DNA from: CALARM01 sp964431735
Lineage (GTDB): Bacteria; Vulcanimicrobiota; SpSt-956; JAKJGF01
Assembly (NCBI GenBank): GCA_964431735.1
Contig: CAYSLJ010000271.1
Span: 1 to 5,492 of the forward strand
Direction of reading: 5' to 3'
DNA length: 5,492 nt
Both the position numbers and the translations under genes were made by a program. Positions 1 through 5,492 of this stretch are shown here, one piece after another (position 1 is the first letter of the stretch; each line of letters starts with the position of its first letter). A model generated the notes under the pieces. The model searched no databases and was not told where the DNA came from. It saw only the letters and a list, made by a program, of their open reading frames with translations.

Positions 1-601
1 ATGTACTTCCGTCTACCTGATAGAGGTATGTATTTGTGGGGTCTATAGCAAGGCCATAAGCGCCGTAATATCTTGACTGTAATACAATTTCAGTAAAATC
101 GCTACCATCTGGTTTTACTTTGTAAAGCCCATAAGCGTAAGAGGAGCTAAAATATAAATACGTCCCGTCAGAGCAAATATTATACATTGCATTTACTCCA
201 GGCGAAATATCAGTTCCGGGCGTACCGTCAAGGAAATAGACTTTAATCAGCCCGTCACCATCATTCGGACATCCCAGATAAATGGTGCCCTCTGGAGCTA
301 CAATTTTACTTCTAAATCTATGTTCTTTTTCATCCGGTATTTCTATATTGCTCTTGCTCAGGATTCTCAATAACCCTTCCTCGCCATAAGGAACCCCAAT
401 AAATATACTGTCATCTTTCTTATACTTCTCATTAGTATCTACGGGTTTCAGAGAAGGCATTTCTATTGTTTTATCACCCATAACAATAGCATCATAAATA
501 TCATTAGACCTTTCTCTTGCTATTTTACCGGTTTGCAGGTTATTTGTGCTTTTCTCTGCAGCAATCTTATTCATTACCTTCAGGGTATCATGAATAGACA
601 T
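1..601 (-). CDS. Beta-propeller-like tail protein, N-terminal 200 residues (3' end outside window)
   Basis: Reading from the ATG at 601, the frame is open to the left edge of the window (200 complete codons plus one base), so the gene continues outside. Seen: residues 1-60 are polar and charged and probably helical (MSIHDTLKVMNKIAAEK, GKIARERSNDIYDAI), a likely attachment segment. From about 64 a repeated pattern begins: SIFIGVPYGEEGLLRI, TIYLGCPNDGDGLIKV, TYLYFSSSYAYGLYKVKPDG, then GLAIDPTNTYLYQVDGS. The key strands start at residues 66, 107, 148 and 192, a period of 41-44. Known: six- to eight-bladed propellers of the NHL, YWTD and YncE type have blades of about 40-45 residues with 'la.D..g..lY..d' strands, as here. 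Inference: a virion adhesin or baseplate-attached propeller that docks through its N-terminus and may bind the host surface. No catalytic residue is apparent; an enzyme is not excluded. It follows the hub genes, where receptor-binding proteins usually lie. Confidence 0.75.
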   Translation of the reverse strand, partial: MSIHDTLKVMNKIAAEKSTNNLQTGKIARERSNDIYDAIVMGDKTIEMPSLKPVDTNEKYKKDDSIFIGVPYGEEGLLRILSKSNIEIPDEKEHRFRSKIVAPEGTIYLGCPNDGDGLIKVYFLDGTPGTDISPGVNAMYNICSDGTYLYFSSSYAYGLYKVKPDGSDFTEIVLQSRYYGAYGLAIDPTNTYLYQVDGST

Positions 602-1464
602 TATTCACGCCCCCTGCAATTCATTATCATCCGCTGTTCCCCGCCCGATGCGTTTAAAATCTCAAAATCAATTATTCTCTCTGCCGACTGTTTGTTTAAA
701 AGAGATATTTCTATTTCCGCCAGATCTCCCAGTTTTATATCCCAATTTGCTACCGTATTTATCCCGATATTCTCATTTCTTTCGGATTCGCCCACTGCAA
801 GCTCACCCACACGTTTTGCCGTATCATCGTCCGGTATCATATTATTAATAATATCGGAACTGGCTCTTTCTTCTCCATGCTGAAGGTCAATGGTAGAATA
901 TTCATTTATACACTTCCAGTTAAAACCTTCACGCCATATTGTTTGCTGCTCCGTCCATTCTTCTATAGTTTTAGGTATTTTTTCCGTTATTGTTTCATAT
1001 TCCTGAGTAGAATCGTAATCAGATGCGGTGACAGGAGGAGGGTCTTCTATAGCTTCAGTGTAGGGAGTAGACGGAGGTTCTGTCGTGGTCTCGTATTCAT
1101 CTTCGTTCGGGGGAGGAGTATAGGTTTCCCAGGATATTTGCACATGAATTTCCCCTGCTTCAGAGCCTATTGTTGCCGTTAATCCGGGAAGTATTCCAAT
1201 CCCACTTGCATAAGTAACGGTTTTCTGAGATTTTAAAGTGTAATAATAATTTATTCCGCGACAAACTGTTTCACCATCAGCAGTTGTCTCTATTCCGTAA
1301 GGAGAGCCTTCCCTGCAGCTATTTTCGAGAACCGAGTAATTACCGATTTTAGCAACTTCTATCCCATCTACAAGAGCTAATTCACCAAAGAGATATTTTT
1401 CTTCTCTATCGATTATATCTTTTGTCGGATCTGATTTAAAGATAATAATGGGTGATACTGACAT
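601..1464 (-). CDS. Tail protein resembling the C-terminal part of a baseplate hub
   Basis: A 287-residue protein whose start at 1464 is set by AGGAGA 6 bases upstream; a longer reading from 1542 would overlap the hub-like gene by 68 bases. Seen: residues 1-110 are beta-rich, with FGELALVDGIEVAKIGNYSV and YASGIGILPGLTATIG; about 113-175 are a low-complexity linker rich in Pro, Thr, Glu, Asp and Tyr (TYTPPPNEDEYETTTEPP); 190-287 contain GEERASSDIINNMI, DDDTAKRVGELAVGESERN, WDIKLGDLAEIEI, RIIDFEIL and RMIMNCRG. Known: siphovirus hubs commonly end with a helix of the form A..va......R, a strand with G-D (the 'pGd.v.v' segment) and a final 'y.v..i.h...' strand pair. Inference: residues 190-287 supply this terminal part, so the protein probably works with the 610-residue product. 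It could instead be a separate hub-associated protein with a similar fold. Stop overlaps the next start as TAATG. Confidence 0.8.
   Translation of the reverse strand: MSVSPIIIFKSDPTKDIIDREEKYLFGELALVDGIEVAKIGNYSVLENSCREGSPYGIETTADGETVCRGINYYYTLKSQKTVTYASGIGILPGLTATIGSEAGEIHVQISWETYTPPPNEDEYETTTEPPSTPYTEAIEDPPPVTASDYDSTQEYETITEKIPKTIEEWTEQQTIWREGFNWKCINEYSTIDLQHGEERASSDIINNMIPDDDTAKRVGELAVGESERNENIGINTVANWDIKLGDLAEIEISLLNKQSAERIIDFEILNASGGEQRMIMNCRGRE
610..615 (-). promoter_or_regulatory. Weak ribosome binding site at a stop/start overlap
   Basis: AGGGGG lies 8 bases before the ATG at 601 inside the last codons of the preceding gene. It is a poorer match to the consensus than the GGAG sites of the other genes, so this gene probably depends on ribosomes terminating at the overlapping TAA (TAATG). 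Confidence 0.5.
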
Positions 1465-1470
1465 AAGTCG

Positions 1471-1476
1471 TCTCCT
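1471..1476 (-). promoter_or_regulatory. Ribosome binding site containing the upstream stop
   Basis: AGGAGA ends 6 bases before the ATG at 1464 and includes the last two bases of the TAG stop of the hub-like gene. This is the best site near the 5' end of the frame and selects 1464 over an in-frame ATG at 1542, which lies inside the hub-like gene without a comparable site. Confidence 0.85.
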
Positions 1477-3307
1477 ATAAATATACTCCAAGCCCGCGAT
1501 TAATGGCCGCCTGTATTTCATCATGGGTTTCAAGATATCCACTGCAATTCAAAGGAGTCCCGTAAATCGGCTGGGCGGTATTCGGCGATCCCGGTGAAGG
1601 GGAAACAGGAACCGGAGCCTCTTTAGGTATCTGTCTTGTAACCTCTTCGTAAATAGTAGTAACATTCTTGACAGCAGTTTTTACTATCTCGGACGGACGG
1701 ATTACGTTAATAGTATTAAACTTATCAACATTATCAGTCTGCAGGCTAAACTCTCCCCTCGTAAGGCTTTCCGGTATTCTCCAGTTGGTAATTTCCGGGT
1801 ATTCGGTAGGGAGGGGAATTTTTCTAAAAGTAATATTATTTTTTAAATAAGGAATTTCCCCCGGCAATATAGCCCTATTGAGGATAATCGGATTTACTAC
1901 ATACTCCAATGCCCCGGCCTGACAGACTTGATCTATAAGTTCGACAGGCGCTTTTCTCTGGCAGTGTAATTCCGAGATAACATCAAAAGGCTTACCCTGA
2001 TATTCAATATTTAAATACTCCTTTACTACCTGCTCGCCCTGATTATCCACCACTTTTTTACATACATCTTTTATTACCCAGTCTGATTTCAACATATTTA
2101 TCATTATTACCGGCAAATGTTCATTAATATCCTCCTGAAATAACAGGTAATCGTCTTTAGAATCGTAAGTAGTTTGCTTATTCCATGAACTCTGCTGAGA
2201 AGTGTATTGATATCGAGTAACAGGAGTAACACCATATCTGTGATTTGTCGAAACAACCTTCGCTAAAGCAGGAGGCGCTTCGGTAAAAGTGACTTCTCCG
2301 GTATTTGCATTATAAACTTCTACTGTTAATTCGTACTCAACGTAAGGATCAAGAGTAACATAATATGCTTTTTCTATACTCTGTATGGGGACAAAGCGAT
2401 TTATAGGAGTGAACGTTTTTCTTACTCCATCTGCAGATTCTCTATAAGAGCAATTAATTACAAGCATATATTCACTTGTAGAACCGGTGGGTACCGAAAT
2501 GGTTTTGCCGGATTCGTAATTAACCATTACCTGAGTGGTCTCATCTTTGAGCTTTTTCGTCAGAGTCAGACTGTGATAAGTCCTGGCATCTATTCTTATT
2601 AAAGTCTCCTGGGAGACATAAGAAGGTATTGTAGTTTTCCTTCCGAGAAGCTCCGAGAATTCATCCACACCGCTTAAAGACAGAACATCCGTACCTCTTT
2701 TTTCTTTTATTACAAGGCGGGGATAAATATAAAAACTAAAACTATTGCCTATTCTCCTGCAGTCAATAATACACAGGAATTTTCTTGTTCCTTTTTTTTG
2801 ATGAAAAATTCCCTTCTCTATCACTCCTGCCCATTCATTGTTCGGATTTGTATATTTTCCCGTAAAATTGCAGAGTTCTATGTCCCAGATAACAGAAGAA
2901 CTTATGGCGGGATTTAACTTTGCCATACCAAGGTCTGCAGCAGGTATTATCTGATATTCGCCTGTGTCGGGATACTGGATTGCGACTATAGATCCAATCC
3001 TGGAAGTTTTTTCATTGTAAGTCGGAGGTTTCGGAGTGTCTTTTACCTGAACTCCGTTCTTTATCGTAAAAGTCTGCACCATTGAACGGTAAATATTCTC
3101 TCCGCCCAGGACGGTGCCATAAAAAAATCTTCCGGCAGACTTTTTTTTCTTTCTCCACAGGGCGCTGCCATAGAAAAAACTTCTTCCAGCTTCTGCACTG
3201 TTTGAAACTTTCCCGAAAAAAGGTATAATAAATCTATCGCCAGAATATCTTCTGTCTATTCCTACCAGCTCTGCACTGTTTGAAACTTTCCCGAAAAAGT
3301 AAGGCAT
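1475..3307 (-). CDS. Baseplate hub-like (Tal-like) tail protein, N-terminal and central part
   Basis: A 610-residue protein starting at the ATG of a TAATG overlap. Seen, in order: residues 1-75, direct repeats (FFGKVSNSAE at 4-13 and 30-39; FFYG at 44-47 and 61-64) with a KKKK tract at 53-56; 76-125, strands ending in IGSIVAIQYPDTGEY; 137-223, a pattern typical of siphovirus hub N-domains, with WDIELCNFTG, EWAGVIEKGIF and DVLSLSGVDEFSELLGR; 312-345, a fibronectin-III-like strand set (YYVTLDPYVEYELTVEVY, then TGEVTFTEAP); 440-485, a second hub-like part with FDVISELHCQRKAPVELIDQ; 515-537, FSLQTDNVDKFNTINVIRP; 560-580, a Pro/Ser-rich tail. Known: hub trimers close the tail tube below the distal ring and anchor adhesins. 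Inference: this gene supplies the front of the hub, while the usual C-terminal part seems to lie in the next gene. No peptidase or lysozyme motif is seen. Hub role about 0.65; coding certain. Confidence 0.8.
   Translation of the reverse strand: MPYFFGKVSNSAELVGIDRRYSGDRFIIPFFGKVSNSAEAGRSFFYGSALWRKKKKSAGRFFYGTVLGGENIYRSMVQTFTIKNGVQVKDTPKPPTYNEKTSRIGSIVAIQYPDTGEYQIIPAADLGMAKLNPAISSSVIWDIELCNFTGKYTNPNNEWAGVIEKGIFHQKKGTRKFLCIIDCRRIGNSFSFYIYPRLVIKEKRGTDVLSLSGVDEFSELLGRKTTIPSYVSQETLIRIDARTYHSLTLTKKLKDETTQVMVNYESGKTISVPTGSTSEYMLVINCSYRESADGVRKTFTPINRFVPIQSIEKAYYVTLDPYVEYELTVEVYNANTGEVTFTEAPPALAKVVSTNHRYGVTPVTRYQYTSQQSSWNKQTTYDSKDDYLLFQEDINEHLPVIMINMLKSDWVIKDVCKKVVDNQGEQVVKEYLNIEYQGKPFDVISELHCQRKAPVELIDQVCQAGALEYVVNPIILNRAILPGEIPYLKNNITFRKIPLPTEYPEITNWRIPESLTRGEFSLQTDNVDKFNTINVIRPSEIVKTAVKNVTTIYEEVTRQIPKEAPVPVSPSPGSPNTAQPIYGTPLNCSGYLETHDEIQAAINRGLGVYL
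3107..3179 (-). repeat. Imperfect 22-base direct repeat, two copies 51 bases apart
   Basis: Copies at 3158-3179 and 3107-3128 match at 18 of 22 bases. In the hub frame they encode FFYGSAL (residues 44-50) and FFYGTVL (61-67), 17 codons apart. Each is preceded by a Gly-Arg-containing segment (AGRS and SAGR). A weaker relative, RRYSGDRF at residues 19-26, follows the first copy of the 29-base repeat, which suggests three degenerate units in tandem. Confidence 0.7.
3192..3298 (-). repeat. Exact 29-base direct repeat, two copies 78 bases apart
   Basis: Copies at 3270-3298 and 3192-3220 are identical over 29 bases on the coding strand and encode FFGKVSNSAE in the same frame, 26 codons apart, at the very start of the hub-like gene. 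Just after the match both continue with AGCTGG, but displaced by one base (GAGCTGG against GAAGCTGG), so the following codons differ (LVG against AGR). The perfect match points to a recent duplication or to selection for the exact sequence. Confidence 0.9.
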
Positions 3308-4587
3308 TAAGTATAACTCCACATGTCTATATAAAATAAGTTTTTATTTACCGGATAATCAACAGGCGGCGCAAATTTTACCCAGAAATATCCGACGCTG
3401 CCAGATGCTATTGCTTCCGCAAAAGGCAGATCTGCATTTACGAAAGTTTCTCCGTCAAAACTATACCAGATATGTTTCATTGCTTCCGATATATCTATAT
3501 CAGCCTGGTCTCCGTCCGTAAGGGCAAGATTAAAAAAGAGTTCCATTCCGGTAAGCACGTTATACATTGGGTTTCCAACGAAAGCTATACCTATCGGAGA
3601 ACCTTCATTAACAACTATCTGAGCCTGACCGGAGGTTGAATTTACATTTTGAACTACAAGCGAATATAGTCCCGGAGGAGGGTTTTTATAGTAATAATCG
3701 GCCCTTAAATCATGACTTACGTCTCCGCCCAGGGGGTCTGTATCGAAAACAACTCTCCCCATGTTACAATACTCAAAAGCAGGTGTAACTTCAGCATAAA
3801 TGGATGTCAGCGCATTATCGCAATTATAGTAAGTTCCATTCCCGAAAAGACACGGATAAGGTGTATCGTAGACATAATTCCAATAAACTTCATCTGCCTC
3901 TGGAGGAGTAGTTATTACTGTGCCTACTGAAAATTTTGCTTTAAGATATAACATCTTATAAGCGTTTTCTTCCTGTTTTTTCCAGAGAAGCTGAGTTATA
4001 TCTCCAAGGTAAACATTTCCAGGAGCAGTCAAACCTGCAGTTCCATCAGCGCTTCCAGATGGAAGAGATGACCAGTCACCTTCTCCATTAGAAATTTCCC
4101 ACTCGACACTTCCTACATAAACCCCTGGCGTGGTTATATTTATATATAAATTCTTAACCCATTCATTCACGCCGAAAATTACATAATCTGTAGCAGTCTG
4201 CATGAAAGTGATATTCCCGGTAGAAAAATCTGTATATTGCCCGGTCGAACTATTATACCTGAAACATTTTCCACGACTTTCCACTTTCGTTAATTTACCC
4301 AGAACCGGATCTTCTTTAGCCACCTGCGATTTCTGAAAAACATCGTTTTCATTTCTCTTTATAATCCTTGCGAAATTCACAGGAAAACAGTTCTGACCGC
4401 TTACGGAATTGGTTTTATTGACGGCGCGATGATTTACCATATCCTGCCACCAGCAGAGAGTAGGTATCTGGCCGTTACCCTTAAGTCCGAGCTGCACGGT
4501 ATAATCAGTTCCGGGAACATTTACCCCTGAGTCTATATAGGTTTTTTCGGTTACTCCGTCATCTGCCACAAGAATTAAATCTTCCAT
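3307..4587 (-). CDS. Beta-rich tail-tip protein with carbohydrate-binding-like sandwich
   Basis: A 426-residue protein with an ATG start behind AAAGGAG. Seen: residues 1-40 look like strands; about 133-222 carry a pattern I associate with beta-sandwich modules in phage tail proteins: DYVIFG, then NLYINI, VEWEISNGEGDWSSL, DGTAGLTAPGNVYLG, LLWKK and MLYLKAKFSV. Residues about 240-330 are another beta-rich segment (FEYCNMGRVVF, GLYSLVVQNVN, QAQIVVNEGSP). The last 60 residues contain IWYSFDGETF and GYFWVKFAPPVD, an echo of the Trp/Tyr-strand pattern of the first sandwich. Cysteines occur at 45, 67, 108, 246, 256 and 274. There is no signal peptide or membrane helix. Inference: a tail-tip or baseplate component, perhaps contacting host surface glycans, placed between distal ring and hub. 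Exact family unrecognised. Its stop overlaps the next start (TAATG) and its last codons contain that gene's Shine-Dalgarno. Confidence 0.8.
   Translation of the reverse strand: MEDLILVADDGVTEKTYIDSGVNVPGTDYTVQLGLKGNGQIPTLCWWQDMVNHRAVNKTNSVSGQNCFPVNFARIIKRNENDVFQKSQVAKEDPVLGKLTKVESRGKCFRYNSSTGQYTDFSTGNITFMQTATDYVIFGVNEWVKNLYINITTPGVYVGSVEWEISNGEGDWSSLPSGSADGTAGLTAPGNVYLGDITQLLWKKQEENAYKMLYLKAKFSVGTVITTPPEADEVYWNYVYDTPYPCLFGNGTYYNCDNALTSIYAEVTPAFEYCNMGRVVFDTDPLGGDVSHDLRADYYYKNPPPGLYSLVVQNVNSTSGQAQIVVNEGSPIGIAFVGNPMYNVLTGMELFFNLALTDGDQADIDISEAMKHIWYSFDGETFVNADLPFAEAIASGSVGYFWVKFAPPVDYPVNKNLFYIDMWSYT
3317..3320 (-). promoter_or_regulatory. Ribosome binding site deciding the hub gene start
   Basis: GGAG lies inside the final codons of the preceding gene (ATG TGG AGT TAT ACT TAA), 9 bases before the ATG at 3307. 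That ATG shares its A with the preceding TAA. This favours 3307 over the GTG at 3322, which would place the GGAG inside its own coding sequence, and over the ATG at 3082, whose nearest GGAG is 15 bases away. Confidence 0.75.
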
Positions 4588-4596
4588 TATATATAT

Positions 4597-4603
4597 CTCC
4601 TTT
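4597..4603 (-). promoter_or_regulatory. Ribosome binding site overlapping upstream stop codon
   Basis: AAAGGAG is followed by a 9-base AT-only spacer (alternating A and T) and the ATG at 4587. The site overlaps the TAA of the 136-residue gene in the same TAAAGGAG arrangement seen one gene upstream. The AT-only spacer should keep the start unstructured. Confidence 0.85.
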
Positions 4604-5012
4604 ACACTTCTGCCGATATAGTTAAATCTATGCTATACCTGTAATTCTTTCCCCCTGAGCCTTCTATCTTATCGAACCTGGGAGGTTCCATTACGCCTAT
4701 AAAATACCTGGTCACATCCTGTATTGAGGTGTCGCAGAATAATAAATTTTCACCTTCAAGAAATCTGGCAATAATCTGCAGTGCAAGTTCATAGGAGATA
4801 TCATCTCCGCTTAAATTCAGCTTACCGCCGATAACACTATACGGGTAAGTTACAACGGTCCTTTCGGGAGCCAGTAAATTCCCGTTTAAATCGCAGGGAA
4901 TATTCCCCACGTAAACCTTTGTATGAGATTGGATCTCCGGAAGAAGAGGCACTCTCGGATTTATCGGAAATTCAATCTGTCCCGTATCGTCAGTATATGC
5001 CAGATAACTCAT
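4602..5012 (-). CDS. Small tail protein, distal-tail/minor-tail-like
   Basis: A 136-residue protein with an ATG start supported by AAAGGAG 6 bases upstream. Seen: a short polar N-terminus followed by FPINPRVPLLPEIQ, a beta-rich middle (THTKVYVG-type strands, VVTYPYSVIGGKLNLSG), one helix at about 74-87 (YELALQIIARFLEG), then strands ending in YRYSIDLTISAEV. There is no signal peptide or membrane segment. Known: in siphoviruses the gene after the tape measure usually encodes the distal tail ring (Dit) or a lambda M-like minor tail protein of roughly this size, and such proteins often end in an alternating hydrophobic strand like the one here. Inference: it forms part of the collar between tail tube and hub. 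I do not recognise the family by sequence, so the role rests on position and size. It is separated from the next gene by only 14 bases. Confidence 0.8.
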   Translation of the reverse strand: MSYLAYTDDTGQIEFPINPRVPLLPEIQSHTKVYVGNIPCDLNGNLLAPERTVVTYPYSVIGGKLNLSGDDISYELALQIIARFLEGENLLFCDTSIQDVTRYFIGVMEPPRFDKIEGSGGKNYRYSIDLTISAEV

Positions 5013-5018
5013 AAATCT

Positions 5019-5025
5019 CTCCTTT
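5019..5025 (-). promoter_or_regulatory. Ribosome binding site overlapping upstream stop codon
   Basis: AAAGGAG lies 6 bases before the ATG at 5012 and shares its first two A residues with the TAA stop of the preceding gene (TAAAGGAG). Placement and strength fix the start of the 136-residue gene and suggest that ribosomes finishing the upstream gene reinitiate here. Confidence 0.85.
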
Positions 5026-5492
5026 ACGAAGGCTTCCTGAATTTTTGAATCAGAGAATTAAGCTCACGTACATTCCTTTCTACTGGCGTCGCAGTGGCAA
5101 TCTGTTTGTTATCCAGGGAAGTGTTATAATTAGTGACATTAGTCGTTGATTTATAATTTGAGACCTGTGAATTAGTAGTGCTATAAGATGGGGTGTTAAC
5201 GATGTTTGACACGCTTGAGACCATACCGCCAAGCATGTTCATTACCATATCTTTCATGCTTTTAGCCACAACGGGAATAGCGAAGTCGGAGGTCATTTTC
5301 TCCATTGCCTTAAAGGCCATTGTATCATTGGCGGGATTATCAAATCCCCAGCTACCCAGATCACCAAATGTGCTATAATTCGGAGTCCAGTCCCATCCCT
5401 GATTGCTTCTACTCGGATTCACCGATGGCTGGGGTGACTGAGGCGCGTTCCCTGTTCCAAATTGACCCGCGTAAGGGTTGGCTATACTACTT
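5024..5492 (-). CDS. C-terminal part of a probable tail tape measure protein (5' end outside window)
   Basis: The frame is open from the window edge (first complete codon at 5491) to a TAA at 5026-5024, giving 155 residues of a longer protein. A GTG at 5422 exists, but no Shine-Dalgarno precedes it and the frame stays open upstream, so I treat the gene as truncated by the window. Seen: residues 1-35 are rich in Pro, Ser, Asn, Gln and Gly; about 57-98 form a Met- and Ala-rich stretch of amphipathic to hydrophobic helix (AMEKMTSDF, SMKDMVMNMLGGM); 100-130 are rich in Ser, Thr, Asn and Tyr; 136-155 look like a charged C-terminal helix ending FRKPS. Tape measures set tail length and are normally encoded just before the distal tail and hub genes, which fits the neighbours. 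No family motif proves it, so another tail-tip or internal virion protein remains possible. The TAA is directly followed by the Shine-Dalgarno of the next gene. Confidence 0.5.
   Translation of the reverse strand, partial: SSIANPYAGQFGTGNAPQSPQPSVNPSRSNQGWDWTPNYSTFGDLGSWGFDNPANDTMAFKAMEKMTSDFAIPVVAKSMKDMVMNMLGGMVSSVSNIVNTPSYSTTNSQVSNYKSTTNVTNYNTSLDNKQIATATPVERNVRELNSLIQKFRKPS

Noticed and set aside
533..883. Plus-strand open frames here and at 648-848, 877-1182, 1668-1850, 3712-3930 and 5193-5378
   Set aside because: Each lies wholly within or across well-supported minus-strand genes, none has a convincing Shine-Dalgarno, and the translations are Cys/Phe/Ser/Arg-rich without domain-like patterns, as expected of antisense frames.
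1465..1542. Longer start (ATG at 1542) for the 287-residue gene
   Set aside because: It would overlap the hub-like gene by 68 bases, lacks a good Shine-Dalgarno and adds an Arg-rich peptide, whereas AGGAGA stands 6 bases before the ATG at 1464.
3082..3307. Internal ATG at 3082 as the true start, leaving the repeats non-coding
   Set aside because: The nearest GGAG is 15 bases upstream, the repeats are stop-free and in frame, and it would leave a 225-base gap in an otherwise gap-free block. Kept as a possible alternative, not as the call.
3085..3307. CRISPR array or diversity-generating retroelement template repeat
   Set aside because: The repeats are only two exact copies, in frame inside a gene with no regular spacers; no Cas gene or reverse transcriptase is present, and the differences between copies are not adenine-specific.
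3308..3322. GTG at 3322 as start of the hub-like gene
   Set aside because: The only nearby GGAG would fall inside this longer reading, 9 bases before the TAATG start at 3307, which is the simpler choice.
5422..5492. GTG at 5422 as a true gene start
   Set aside because: No Shine-Dalgarno precedes it and the frame remains open with tail-protein-like composition up to the window edge.
1..5492. Promoters, intrinsic terminators, tRNA or other RNA genes
   Set aside because: The longest gene-free stretch is 14 bases, and I saw no GC-rich hairpin followed by a T run in transcription direction nor any tRNA-like pattern. The T runs at 3141-3148 and 2792-2799 on the plus strand are Lys codons on the coding strand.

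Overview
The window is a tightly packed block of six genes, all on the minus strand, read from the right edge towards the left. I read it as part of the tail-tip module of a tailed double-stranded DNA phage or prophage, probably of siphovirus type. No contractile-tail component (sheath, gpJ/W-like baseplate proteins or spike) is visible. The host cannot be named from these bases. The DNA is moderately AT-rich, uses the standard code, and most genes have strong Shine-Dalgarno sites (GGAG or AGGAGA), so the host is a bacterium with ordinary translation initiation.

In transcription order: (1) 5492-5024, the C-terminal part of a protein running off the right edge, possibly the tape measure. (2) 5012-4602, a 136-residue protein in the position of a distal tail or minor tail protein. 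(3) 4587-3307, a 426-residue beta-rich tail-tip protein with a carbohydrate-binding-like sandwich. (4) 3307-1475, a 610-residue protein resembling the N-terminal and central part of a siphovirus baseplate hub (Tal-like). (5) 1464-601, a 287-residue protein whose C-terminus resembles the last part of such a hub. (6) 601 to beyond position 1, the first 200 residues of a beta-propeller-like protein that runs off the left edge and may bind the host surface.

There is almost no non-coding DNA. Two junctions are TAATG stop/start overlaps, two have the stop codon immediately before or inside the Shine-Dalgarno site (TAAAGGAG), and one has the stop TAG inside AGGAGA. I see no promoter, terminator, RNA gene, CRISPR array or mobile element. 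The six genes are probably translated from one mRNA and would build the distal end of the tail: tape measure, then distal ring, then hub, then peripheral adhesins.

Three things stand out: an array of short direct repeats at the 5' end of the hub-like gene, a hub that appears divided over two genes, and the partial propeller protein at the left edge. Family names here rest on residue patterns and gene order read by eye; no search was run.
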